Shown: positions 14,883 to 22,102 of the stretch, piece after piece | How positions within the stretch are numbered: position 1 is the stretch's first letter | How the letters are laid out: each line of letters opens with the position of its first letter | Made by a program: the position numbers and the translations under genes | Notes under the pieces: generated by a model | Told to the model about the DNA's origin: nothing | Databases searched by the model: none | The model's input: only the letters and a program-made list of their open reading frames with translations | NCBI RefSeq assembly: GCF_040882025.1 | Contig: NZ_JBBECC010000088.1 | Coordinates: 1-30,257 of the forward strand | Direction: 5' to 3' | Origin: Parvibaculum sp040882025 | GTDB taxonomy: Bacteria > Pseudomonadota > Alphaproteobacteria > Parvibaculales > Parvibaculaceae | DNA: 30,257 bases

Positions 14883-15107
14883 TTATTTCCGGCCGGCGCG
14901 GTCGATCGATTTGACGCGGCCTCTGGGTCTGCCGGATTTCTCGGCGATCTCGCGGTCCTGCGCCTCGATGATCGCACGCGCGGTCGCGGTGTCCTTGACG
15001 CCTTCGAGTTCGGCCGTCGGGACTTTCCGGTTCGAGCTCAGCGAGCCGTCTTCATAGACGACGTTGAACATCAGGAAATCGCCGTCCATCGGCTTCTTGC
15101 GCGCCAT
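14883..15107 (-). CDS. small protein of unknown function (74 residues)
   Basis: Reads MARKKPMDGDFLMFNVVYEDGSLSSNRKV, then an ARAIIEAQDREIAEKSGRPRG segment and a basic end. The NVVYEDG...SNRKVP pattern is familiar from uncharacterised alphaproteobacterial proteins. GGAGCGGGGC precedes the ATG. It starts 12 nt after the csp terminator, so it is probably transcribed by read-through or from its own unseen promoter. Confidence 0.7.
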   Translation of the reverse strand: MARKKPMDGDFLMFNVVYEDGSLSSNRKVPTAELEGVKDTATARAIIEAQDREIAEKSGRPRGRVKSIDRAGRK

Positions 15108-15118
15108 GCCCCGCTCCG

Positions 15119-15147
15119 AAAAAGAAAAGGGGCGCCGAAGCGCCCCT
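15119..15147 (-). terminator. intrinsic terminator of the cold-shock gene
   Basis: On the minus strand AGGGGCGC, a TTCG tetraloop, GCGCCCCT and then TTTCTTTTT: an 8-bp GC-rich stem with the most stable tetraloop type and a U-tract. It begins 7 nt after the csp stop codon. Confidence 0.93.
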
Positions 15148-15154
15148 CCGTATA

Positions 15155-15364
15155 TTAGGCCGAGCGCAGATTCGCGGCCGAAACCTTGCCGCTGCGCTGA
15201 TCGGTCTCGAGATCGTAAGCGATCTTCTGGCCTTCGTTGAGCGTGCTCATGCCGGCGCGTTCAACCGCGGAAATGTGGACGAAAACGTCCTTGTCGCCGC
15301 CGTCCGGCTGGATGAAGCCGAAACCTTTTTGACCGTTGAACCACTTAACTGTTCCGTTCGCCAT
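15155..15364 (-). CDS. CspA-family cold-shock protein
   Basis: A 69-residue single OB-fold RNA chaperone. It has both RNP motifs, KGFGFI (in FNGQKGFGFIQPDGG) and VFVHIS, and the family start MANGTVKWFN. The start ATG at 15364 is chosen on that pattern; an in-frame ATG three codons upstream is less likely. Cold-shock proteins bind and melt single-stranded RNA. A promoter at 15508-15536 predicts a leader of about 135 nt, a length typical for cspA genes controlled by leader structure. A strong terminator makes it mostly monocistronic. Confidence 0.95.
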   Translation of the reverse strand: MANGTVKWFNGQKGFGFIQPDGGDKDVFVHISAVERAGMSTLNEGQKIAYDLETDQRSGKVSAANLRSA

Positions 15365-15507
15365 AGTTGGCATTCCTTCGTGTGTTGAGATAGTGCCGCC
15401 GTCGCACGCGCGACTAACGGATCAAACTTTGCGGGATCGGGAAAGACAGGTCCGGCGCTCGATCGCGAGCGTGGAGAGCAGCCGAACCAGTAAAATTCGA
15501 TTTTGCG

Positions 15508-15536
15508 TATATAGGCGCTTCGCGGGAAACTTACAA
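15508..15536 (-). promoter_or_regulatory. promoter of the cold-shock gene
   Basis: On the minus strand TTGTAA (15536-15531), a 17-nt spacer and TATATA (15513-15508). Predicted start near 15501, giving a leader of about 135 nt before the csp ATG. Confidence 0.6.
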
Positions 15537-15572
15537 GGAATATAAGAAAACCGCAGAGTTCAGCGCCTATCT

Positions 15573-16331
15573 TCAGCAATAAGTTGAAATAATTCCCCAG
15601 AAATCGCCAGCCCGGAGGCTCGCGCCGCCGACCAGCGCGCCGTTGACGTTCGGCACCGCCATCAGCTCGACCGCATTCGAGGGCTTCACCGAGCCGCCGT
15701 AAAGGATCCGCATCTTTGCGCCTTCGCTGCCGAAGCGCGTTTCGAGCGCCTTGCGGATCGCCCCATGGACCTTCGCCACATCGTCCGCCGTCGGCGTGCG
15801 GCCGGTGCCGATCGCCCAGACCGGCTCATAAGCGACGACGGTCATCTTCGCGGTCGCGGCGTCGGGCAGCGACCCTTTCAATTGGCTCTTGATGATCGTG
15901 AGCGTCTTGCCGGCGTCTCGTTCGGCTTCGGTTTCACCGACACAGACAATGGCGGTGAGGCCTGCCCGATGCGCCGCTTCGGCCTTGGCCTTCACAATGG
16001 CGTCGGTCTCGTTGTGATCGGCGCGGCGCTCCGAATGGCCGACAATCACATATGTGGCACCGGCATCCTTCAACATCTCGGCAGAGATGTCGCCGGTATG
16101 GGCGCCCGACGCTTTCGCGTGACAGTCCTGACCACCGATGGCGATCTTCGAACCGCGCGCGACTTCCCTTGCGGCCGCGATCAGCGTTGCCGGCGGACAA
16201 AGCAGTATCTCGCAGGCCGGCTTCTTCTTGCCATCGAGCTTCATGGCCAGCGCGACCACTTCCTTCCGCGCGGCCGTCAGGCCGTTCATCTTCCAGTTGC
16301 CCGCCACCAGCGGTTTGATGCGCGCCGCCAT
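15573..16331 (-). CDS. tpiA: triosephosphate isomerase
   Basis: Interconverts dihydroxyacetone phosphate and glyceraldehyde-3-phosphate. The 252-residue protein has the full catalytic set: Lys in AGNWKMNG, His in YVIVGHSERR, Glu in VAYEPVWAIGTGRTP (with the loop-6 lid), then ILYGGSVKPSNA and GALVGGASL. The ATG at 16331 is chosen because MAARIKPLVAGNWKMNG is the normal start and a GGTGGAGCAGGA stretch precedes it. It is divergent from the gene at 16901 and first in the minus-strand run toward csp and secG. Confidence 0.97.
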   Translation of the reverse strand: MAARIKPLVAGNWKMNGLTAARKEVVALAMKLDGKKKPACEILLCPPATLIAAAREVARGSKIAIGGQDCHAKASGAHTGDISAEMLKDAGATYVIVGHSERRADHNETDAIVKAKAEAAHRAGLTAIVCVGETEAERDAGKTLTIIKSQLKGSLPDAATAKMTVVAYEPVWAIGTGRTPTADDVAKVHGAIRKALETRFGSEGAKMRILYGGSVKPSNAVELMAVPNVNGALVGGASLRAGDFWGIISTYC

Positions 16332-16489
16332 TTGTCCTGCTCCACCGCGTTTGAATCGTTGCGCCCCGTTTACCAGAGCGCCGTCGCGGCGCCAACTACG
16401 GCCACCTGCGTGAAATAGAACACAGGTGCGACAAAATTCACCATTGCCATGATTATTCAATTGGCAAGTAAACGACTCAGGCGTAGCTT

Positions 16490-16645
16490 GCGCGCCATGA
16501 CAAAGCACCTCATGCAATGGGCCTTCGGGGCCACCGTACGAAACTACTCGCCTTCGGGGCCGGGTCGATTGCGCGCGCGCTGATTAAGCCCGCTAAATCG
16601 ACACTTTAGAGCCCCATCTCACCAGATCGGGGCTCTTGTGTTTTC
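16490..16645 (+). ncRNA. candidate small RNA ending in an intrinsic terminator
   Basis: A plus-strand terminator at 16608-16645 has no plus-strand gene before it; tpiA, on the other strand, is the nearest. Upstream are structured elements in order: two copies of GCCTTCGGGGCC that can each form a mini-hairpin, then GTCGATT (16564-16570) pairing with AATCGAC (16596-16602). A possible promoter is TTGGCA (16461-16466), 17 nt, TAGCTT (16484-16489). No known RNA family (6S, SRP, RNase P, tmRNA) was recognised. The boundaries are estimates. Confidence 0.4.
16608..16645 (+). terminator. orphan intrinsic terminator
   Basis: AGAGCCCCATCT (16608-16619) pairs with AGAT (16624-16627), and after one bulged C with GGGGCTCT (16629-16636), around a CACC loop. 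TTGTGTTTT follows on the plus strand. No T-run lies on the minus side. Confidence 0.75.
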
Positions 16646-16900
16646 AGGGTTCCGGTCCGCAAAGCCACCGCGTTACCGGAGTTCCATCATGCCTCATCAA
16701 TACTTCACCGAGCTTCCCCGGCGTGTCAGTCGATGTTCCGCTCCCGGATCGATCCGGGCGCCGGAAATCCATGGCCTGCCTCACCCGTAAGACTTCACCC
16801 GTCGAACGGTAGCGGGCGCGGCGACGCGCGCCGGGTCTCGCGAATACTTTGAAACGACTTGCCACTTTCTTCGCATCGCGAAGAGAGAAGGAGAAGACTC

Positions 16901-17269
16901 ATGACTACGTTTACCGACCGCGCGACATTGCGACCGGCCCTGTGGCTCGCCCGTAACGCCCGGACGGCGGGTGTCGGGGCGGCCTTTGCCGCCTTCCTCA
17001 CGCTCGCGCTCCGGACCCGTCCGCCCGACGATCTGCTGGAGGCGCTTGTCGTCATCGTACCGGCGCTTCAGGCGGGTTTCTTCGCCTTCATCGCGGCCGT
17101 CGCGGCGGAGGACCGCGACGCGCAGGCCAGCGCCACGACCTTGCGCGATATCGTCTTGTGGTTCGGGGCGAGCTTCATCGTTATCTGGCTCCTCGTCGTC
17201 TTCACGCGGGTCAGCATCGATGCCTATGTGCGGTTTGGCGTGCCGCCGATGATCGGCCACACAGTGTGA
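16901..17269 (+). CDS. small membrane protein of unknown function
   Basis: A 122-residue protein with three likely membrane helices: about 20-37 (ARTAGVGAAFAAFLTLAL), 47-69 (ALVVIVPALQAGFFAFIAAVAA) and 84-102 (IVLWFGASFIVIWLLVVF). A charged EDRDAQASATTLRD loop separates the last two. No family is recognised. The ATG at 16901 is well supported by AAGGAG 7 nt upstream. It is followed by a 17-bp inverted repeat and then ppiD. Confidence 0.75.
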   Translation: MTTFTDRATLRPALWLARNARTAGVGAAFAAFLTLALRTRPPDDLLEALVVIVPALQAGFFAFIAAVAAEDRDAQASATTLRDIVLWFGASFIVIWLLVVFTRVSIDAYVRFGVPPMIGHTV

Positions 17270-17272
17270 CAG

Positions 17273-17341
17273 CCGCAAGCGGATCGCGGGGCCCGTTTTC
17301 CCAAGAAAATCAAGCCGGAAGCCGCCGCGATCCGCTTGCGG
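17273..17341. repeat. 17-bp perfect inverted repeat with a 35-nt spacer
   Basis: CCGCAAGCGGATCGCGG (17273-17289) and CCGCGATCCGCTTGCGG (17325-17341) are exact complements. The spacer holds a smaller TTTTC/GAAAA pairing. It begins 3 nt after the stop codon of the 16901 gene. No T-run follows, so it is not a standard terminator; it may be a mobile intergenic repeat or a processed RNA element. Confidence 0.7.
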
Positions 17342-17364
17342 GGGCCGGGCCTCGCACCTATCAT

Positions 17365-17397
17365 GCCGCCCTCTCGAACGGGGGCGGCGCACCGCCC
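17365..17397 (+). promoter_or_regulatory. mutually exclusive hairpins before ppiD
   Basis: GGGCGG at 17382-17387 can pair either with the upstream GCCGCCC (17365-17371) or with the downstream CCGCCC (17392-17397, CGCA loop). Such alternative pairing is the form of an attenuator, but no leader peptide rich in Trp codons is visible, and TTGTGG rather than a U-tract follows. Confidence 0.3.
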
Positions 17398-17425
17398 TTG
17401 TGGCTCAGGAACGGAAAGACCGGAC

Positions 17426-19318
17426 ATGCTGGACGCACTGCGAAGAAACGCCTCAGGCTGGGTTGCCAAGGTGCTGATCGGCCTTCTGGTCGCCAGCTTC
17501 GCCGTGTGGGGCATCAATGACATCTTCACCGGCTATGGCGGCGACACGGTGGCCTCCGTCGGCGGCGAGAAAGTCGACGCCATGGCCTTCCAGCGCGAGC
17601 TGCGAACCGAAATGGACCGGTTCGGCCAGCGCCTCGGCCAACCGGTCACGTTGGAGATGGCGCGCCGCTTCGGGGTCGATCGCATGGCGCTGTCGCGGCT
17701 GATAAGCCTCGCCGCGCTCGACGGTGCAACACAGCAGTTGGGTCTCACGGTGGGCGACGAGACGGTCGGTGCGAACATCCTCAGCGACCCCGCCCTTCAC
17801 GGCCCCTTCGGCAGCTTCGATCGCGACCTGTTCCGCCAGGCACTACAGAACCAGGGCGTTACCGAAGAGCGTTTCATCGAGCAGCGGCGCAAATATCTGG
17901 CGCGGCGCCAGCTCATCGACGTCCTCGACACGGGCATTGCCGCGCCGGATGCGTTGGTTGCCGCTATCGGCCGCTTCCAGGAGGAAACCCGCACCGTCGG
18001 TTACATCATTCTGCCGCCGGCCCTTGCCGGCGATATCGGCGAGCCCGACGAGGAAACGGTACAGGCCGTTTATCAGGCCGGCGCGTCGGCTTTCACCCTG
18101 CCCGAAACCCGCGACTTCAGCATCATGGTGCTGGAGCCGGAGGACATCACCCACACAGTGACCATTTCAGACGAGGAACTTGCGCTTGCCTTCGAACAGC
18201 GGCGCGGCGACTACGACACGCCAGAGCGGCGCGACATTCTGCAGATCCCGTTCGGCACCGAGGCGGCCGCCCGCGCGGCTCATGAAAAACTCGTTGCGGG
18301 TACGTCGGTGTCCGCCGTCGTCGGCGATCTCGGCCTTTCCATGGCCGATGTCGAGCTCGGAACGGTCACGCGCCAGGCCCTCCTGTCGGAGGAACTCGCG
18401 GCGGCGGCCTTTGCCACCGGCGAAGGCAAGTTCAGCGAACCGGTGCAGAGCCCGCTCGGCTGGGCCATTCTGCATGTCCGCAAGATCGAACCAGAAAAGC
18501 TGGTGAACCTCGACGAGGTCAAGGACGAGTTGCGCACCACGCTCGAACTCGAGATCGCGCGCGATCAGGTCTACGACATCCAGAACGCCATCGAGGACGA
18601 CCGCGCCGGCGGTGCATCGCTGGAGGACGTCGCCGAGCGCCACGATCTGACGGTACGCCAGATCGCGGGCGTCACCGCCGACGGCAAGACGCGGAGCGGC
18701 GATCCGGTCGAACTGCCCGACCTGCCCGAACTGCTCAAGATTGTCTACGAAACCGAAGCCGGCGATGCGGCGCCGCCGCACAGCACAAGCGACGGCTATT
18801 ACTGGGTGCATGTCGACAGCATCGAGCCGCCGCTTCTGCGTCCGCTCGACGAGGTGCGCGGCGAGGTCGTCCGGCTGTGGCAGGAGCAATCGCGTGGCGC
18901 GGCGCTGACCGAGCGCGCCGAGGCTCTGGCCGAACGTGCGAACAAGGGCGAAAGCTTCGAGGCGATCGCCAGCGAGCTCGGCCGCGCCGTGCTGACCGCA
19001 CCCGGTATGCGGCGCCATGGACAGAGCGACACGTTCTCGCGCCAGGCCGTGACCAAGGCTTTCGCCACGCCCGAAGGCGGCGTGACATGGGGTCCGGTCG
19101 GCGTCGGCGATGGCCTCGTGCTGATGCAGATCAGGGAAGTCCGCGATCCGGAGCTCGATCCCGCCTCCGAGGCATATGCCAGGACGCGCGAGGGCCTGCT
19201 CGACTCGATCCGGGCTGACATGATCCAGACCTTCATTACCGGCTATCAGAACGAACTCGGCGTCGACGTCAATACGCGCCTGCTGCAGCAACTGACGGCG
19301 ACGGATAGCGGTCAATGA
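17426..19318 (+). CDS. ppiD: PpiD-like periplasmic folding factor (SurA-N/parvulin)
   Basis: A 630-residue inner-membrane-anchored chaperone of the PpiD type. A short cytoplasmic start (MLDALRRNASGWVAK) precedes one membrane helix (about 13-30, VLIGLLVASFAVWGI), then a periplasmic SurA-N-like region (about 31-190) with VGGEKVDAMAFQRELRTEMDR. A parvulin-like domain (about 265-360) ends FSEPVQSPLGWAILHVRKIEP. A second, more diverged segment follows toward the C-terminus. PpiD assists proteins leaving SecYEG; many homologues have weak or no isomerase activity. The ATG at 17426 follows AGGAACGGAAAG. Its stop overlaps the trpE start by 4 nt (ATGA), so trpE is coupled to it, an arrangement known in alphaproteobacteria. 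Confidence 0.9.
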   Translation: MLDALRRNASGWVAKVLIGLLVASFAVWGINDIFTGYGGDTVASVGGEKVDAMAFQRELRTEMDRFGQRLGQPVTLEMARRFGVDRMALSRLISLAALDGATQQLGLTVGDETVGANILSDPALHGPFGSFDRDLFRQALQNQGVTEERFIEQRRKYLARRQLIDVLDTGIAAPDALVAAIGRFQEETRTVGYIILPPALAGDIGEPDEETVQAVYQAGASAFTLPETRDFSIMVLEPEDITHTVTISDEELALAFEQRRGDYDTPERRDILQIPFGTEAAARAAHEKLVAGTSVSAVVGDLGLSMADVELGTVTRQALLSEELAAAAFATGEGKFSEPVQSPLGWAILHVRKIEPEKLVNLDEVKDELRTTLELEIARDQVYDIQNAIEDDRAGGASLEDVAERHDLTVRQIAGVTADGKTRSGDPVELPDLPELLKIVYETEAGDAAPPHSTSDGYYWVHVDSIEPPLLRPLDEVRGEVVRLWQEQSRGAALTERAEALAERANKGESFEAIASELGRAVLTAPGMRRHGQSDTFSRQAVTKAFATPEGGVTWGPVGVGDGLVLMQIREVRDPELDPASEAYARTREGLLDSIRADMIQTFITGYQNELGVDVNTRLLQQLTATDSGQ

Positions 19319-20826
19319 TCTCGCCGTCCTTCGACGCCTTCGAGCGTGTCCATGCGACCGGCGCGGCGCAGGTCGTCTACCGGCGTCTCGTCGCCGATCT
19401 CGACACGCCGGTTTCGGCAATGCTGAAAATCGCCGACGGCAAACCGAACAGCTTCCTGCTGGAATCGGTCGAGGGCGGCGATGCGCGCAACCGCTATTCG
19501 ATCATCGGCCTCAATCCCGATGCGATCTGGCGCACCCGGGGCGACGCTTCGGAGATCAACCGCAAGGCGCGGTTCGACGATGCCGCCTTCGAACCCTGCA
19601 CGGGCGGCGCGCTGGCGTCCTTGCGCGCCTTCATCGAGGAAAGCCGCATCGACCTGCCGGAAGACCTGCCGCCGATGGCCGCCGGCGTGTTCGGTTACAT
19701 GGGCTACGACATGGTGCGGCTGATGGAGCGCCTGCCGGACGAGAACCCCGATGCGCTGGGCCTCCCGGACGGGCTTTTCGTGCGGCCGACGATCATCGCC
19801 GTCTTCGATTCCGTGAAGGACGAGGTGACGCTGGTGACGCCGGTGCGTCCCGAACCGGGTGTCAGCGCAAAGGCCGCCTATGCCCGCGCCGAGGAACGCC
19901 TCAACGACATCGTCGCCGATTTCGACCGCGCGCTGATCCACGCGCCGCAGCAACTCGACGTCGACGCATTGGCCGAACCGACATCGAACACGCCGAAGGC
20001 GCATTATTTCGGCATGGTCGAGCGGGCGAAGGAATATATCGCCGCCGGCGACATCTTTCAGGTCGTGCTGTCGCAGCGTTTCGAGACGCCCTTCACGCTG
20101 CCGCCCTTCTCGCTTTACCGCGCGCTGCGCCGCATCAACCCCTCGCCCTTCCTCTATTTTCTCAATTTCGCCGATTTCGCCATTGTCGGATCGAGCCCGG
20201 AAATCCTGGTCCGCGTGCGGGACAACCGCGTCACCATCCGCCCGATCGCCGGCACGCGCCATCGCGGCAAGACCCGCGCCGAGGACGAGGCGATCGGCGA
20301 GGAATTGCTGGCCGACCCGAAGGAGCGCGCCGAACATCTGATGCTGCTCGATCTCGGCCGCAACGATGTCGGCCGCGTCTCGAAAATCGGTTCGGTCGAG
20401 GTGACCGAGAAATTCGCGCTGCAGCTGACCTCGCACCTGATCCACATCGTCTCCAATGTCGAGGGCGATCTCGACCCGGCTTACGACGCGATCTCGGCGC
20501 TGGTCGCCGGCTTCCCGGCCGGCACGGTCTCGGGCGCGCCCAAGGTCCGCGCCATGGAGATCATCGACGAGCTGGAGCTTGAAAAGCGCGGGCCTTATGC
20601 GGGCTGCGTCGGCTATTTCTCGGCCGCCGGCGAAATGGATACCTGTATCGTGCTGCGCACCGCCATCGTGAAAGACGGCAAGATGTATGTGCAGGCCGGC
20701 GGCGGCGTCGTCGCGGATTCAAGCCCGCAAGGCGAATACGAGGAAAGCGTCAACAAGGCGAAAGCCCTCTTCCGCGCGGCGGATGAAGCCGTGCGTTATG
20801 CTTCGCAGGCCGGCAAGCGGCAGTAG
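19315..20826 (+). CDS. trpE: anthranilate synthase component I
   Basis: Forms anthranilate from chorismate, using ammonia from TrpG, the first step of tryptophan synthesis. The 503-residue protein has the N-terminal feedback region with the LLES motif (SFLLESVEGG) and RYSIIGLNP. The chorismate-binding domain (about 225-490) has IFQVVLSQRF, NPSPFLYFL, GSSPEILVRV, IRPIAGTRHRG, DLGRNDVGRVS, FPAGTVSGAPKVRAMEIID and GAGGGVVADS-type ending (here QAGGGVVADSSPQGEYEE). All key motifs are intact, and LLES suggests normal Trp feedback inhibition. It overlaps ppiD by 4 nt. Its stop directly abuts the stop of the convergent monooxygenase gene. trpG, its partner, begins only at 27713. Confidence 0.97.
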   Translation: MISPSFDAFERVHATGAAQVVYRRLVADLDTPVSAMLKIADGKPNSFLLESVEGGDARNRYSIIGLNPDAIWRTRGDASEINRKARFDDAAFEPCTGGALASLRAFIEESRIDLPEDLPPMAAGVFGYMGYDMVRLMERLPDENPDALGLPDGLFVRPTIIAVFDSVKDEVTLVTPVRPEPGVSAKAAYARAEERLNDIVADFDRALIHAPQQLDVDALAEPTSNTPKAHYFGMVERAKEYIAAGDIFQVVLSQRFETPFTLPPFSLYRALRRINPSPFLYFLNFADFAIVGSSPEILVRVRDNRVTIRPIAGTRHRGKTRAEDEAIGEELLADPKERAEHLMLLDLGRNDVGRVSKIGSVEVTEKFALQLTSHLIHIVSNVEGDLDPAYDAISALVAGFPAGTVSGAPKVRAMEIIDELELEKRGPYAGCVGYFSAAGEMDTCIVLRTAIVKDGKMYVQAGGGVVADSSPQGEYEESVNKAKALFRAADEAVRYASQAGKRQ

Positions 20827-22038
20827 CTACCTCTCCCCCGCCTTCACATGCTCCGGCCGTGCGCCGAGGCCGACGGCGTAGCCGGGAATGCGGCGCAACA
20901 GCGGAAAGCGATTCAGCAGTTTCAACGGCAGCGGCGGCGCGATGTCGCCTGTCGCCCGCAGCGTCGGTCCGATGAAAAAGCGCTGCGCAAAAACCTGAAC
21001 GGCCTGCGTCACGCGCGTCGGAAACAGGCGGCGGCGCTGCACGGCGCGCAAATCCTCAAGTGTCACCGTACCGTCCCGCAGCGGTTCGGCCAGAAGGTTC
21101 GCCGCCGCCACCGCATCCTGGATCGCGAGATTGATGCCGACGCCGCCCACCGGCGACATCGCATGCGCCGCATCGCCGATGCACAAGAGGCCTGCCCGCG
21201 CCCATTCGCGCAGGCGGTCGACCTTGACCGTCAGCAGCTTCACATCGTCCCAGCTTGCGAGTTCATCCATGCGGTCCGCGGCGAAAGGCAGTATCCGCGC
21301 AATGCCGGCGCGGAAGGCGTCGAGACCCTTCGCCTTCACCGCGTCGAAGGCGCCCTTCGCGATGACGAAAGCGCATTGCCAGTAGTCGCCGCGGTCGATG
21401 GTGACGACGAAATGCCCGGCACCGATACGGAAAAGCGTTTCCGACGGATCGCCGGCGCGCCGCGGCAGCCGCATCCACAACACGTCCATCGGCGCGCCGA
21501 AGTCGCGCACCGTGAGTCCCGCCCGCTCGCGCACGACCGAGCCGCGCCCGTCGGCACCGATGACGAGAGCCGCGCGGATGTCGAGCGGGCCGTCAGGCGT
21601 CGCCGCGCGCAGGCCCGCGACGCGGCCCTCCTCCTCGATCAGCCCCGTCACTTCCGTTTCCATGCACAGGTGAAACCCCGCATGGCGCCGCCCGGCCTCG
21701 GCCAGGAAATCGAGGAAATGCCATTGCGGCATGAAGGCGATGAACTTGCAGCGCGTCGGCAGATGCGAGAAGTCGGCGGCCTTCAGCATCGCACCGCCGA
21801 TCTCGACGCCAGCCTCGCTCATCGTCTGATGCGGGCGGGACAGCAATTCGTCGAGCAGGCCGAGCTCATGCATCACCTCCAGCGTCGAGGGATGGATCGT
21901 GTCGCCGCGAAAGTCGCGCAGGAAATCGGCATGCTTTTCGAGCACCGTCACGTCGATGCCGGCGCGGGCCAGCAACAGGCCGAGCATCATCCCCGCCGGC
22001 CCGCCGCCAGCAATCGCGCAAGTGGTGGTGATTTCCAT
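20827..22038 (-). CDS. FAD-dependent monooxygenase (UbiH/PHBH type)
   Basis: A 403-residue group A flavoprotein hydroxylase. The FAD/NADPH-binding set is complete: GGGPAGMMLGLLLARAG with VTVLEKH (Rossmann fold), GADGRGSVVRERAG (DG motif, about 155-170) and GLLCIGDAAHAMSPVGGVGINLAIQDA (GD motif). FRGDTIHPSTLEVMHELGLLDEL is typical of aromatic-ring or polyketide hydroxylases. The substrate is unknown. The ATG at 22038 follows GGAGGATTC. It lies 64 nt downstream of the autotransporter gene on the same strand, and its TAG stop begins at the base next to the trpE stop. Confidence 0.9.
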   Translation of the reverse strand: MEITTTCAIAGGGPAGMMLGLLLARAGIDVTVLEKHADFLRDFRGDTIHPSTLEVMHELGLLDELLSRPHQTMSEAGVEIGGAMLKAADFSHLPTRCKFIAFMPQWHFLDFLAEAGRRHAGFHLCMETEVTGLIEEEGRVAGLRAATPDGPLDIRAALVIGADGRGSVVRERAGLTVRDFGAPMDVLWMRLPRRAGDPSETLFRIGAGHFVVTIDRGDYWQCAFVIAKGAFDAVKAKGLDAFRAGIARILPFAADRMDELASWDDVKLLTVKVDRLREWARAGLLCIGDAAHAMSPVGGVGINLAIQDAVAAANLLAEPLRDGTVTLEDLRAVQRRRLFPTRVTQAVQVFAQRFFIGPTLRATGDIAPPLPLKLLNRFPLLRRIPGYAVGLGARPEHVKAGER

Positions 22039-22102
22039 GAATCCTCCGCCGCCGAGCCTAGCGGCTGCGGCATAGGCGGGAAAGCGGCGACTTCGGCTCG
22101 TC

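Larger units (their letters stand above)
16332..16900. other. 569-nt intergenic region between tpiA and the 16901 gene
   Basis: No protein-coding gene is supported. It contains an inverted repeat TTGCCA (16444-16449)/TGGCAA (16462-16467), two 12-nt copies of GCCTTCGGGGCC (16521-16532 and 16550-16561), a strong plus-strand terminator (16608-16645), and a palindrome CCCGGATCGATCCGGG (16743-16758). See the small-RNA entry. Confidence 0.7.

Noticed and set aside
16743..16758. CCCGGATCGATCCGGG palindrome as an operator, together with CCCGGATCCGGG at 1839
   Set aside because: Short GC-rich palindromes of this kind arise often in such DNA, and neither lies at a recognisable promoter.
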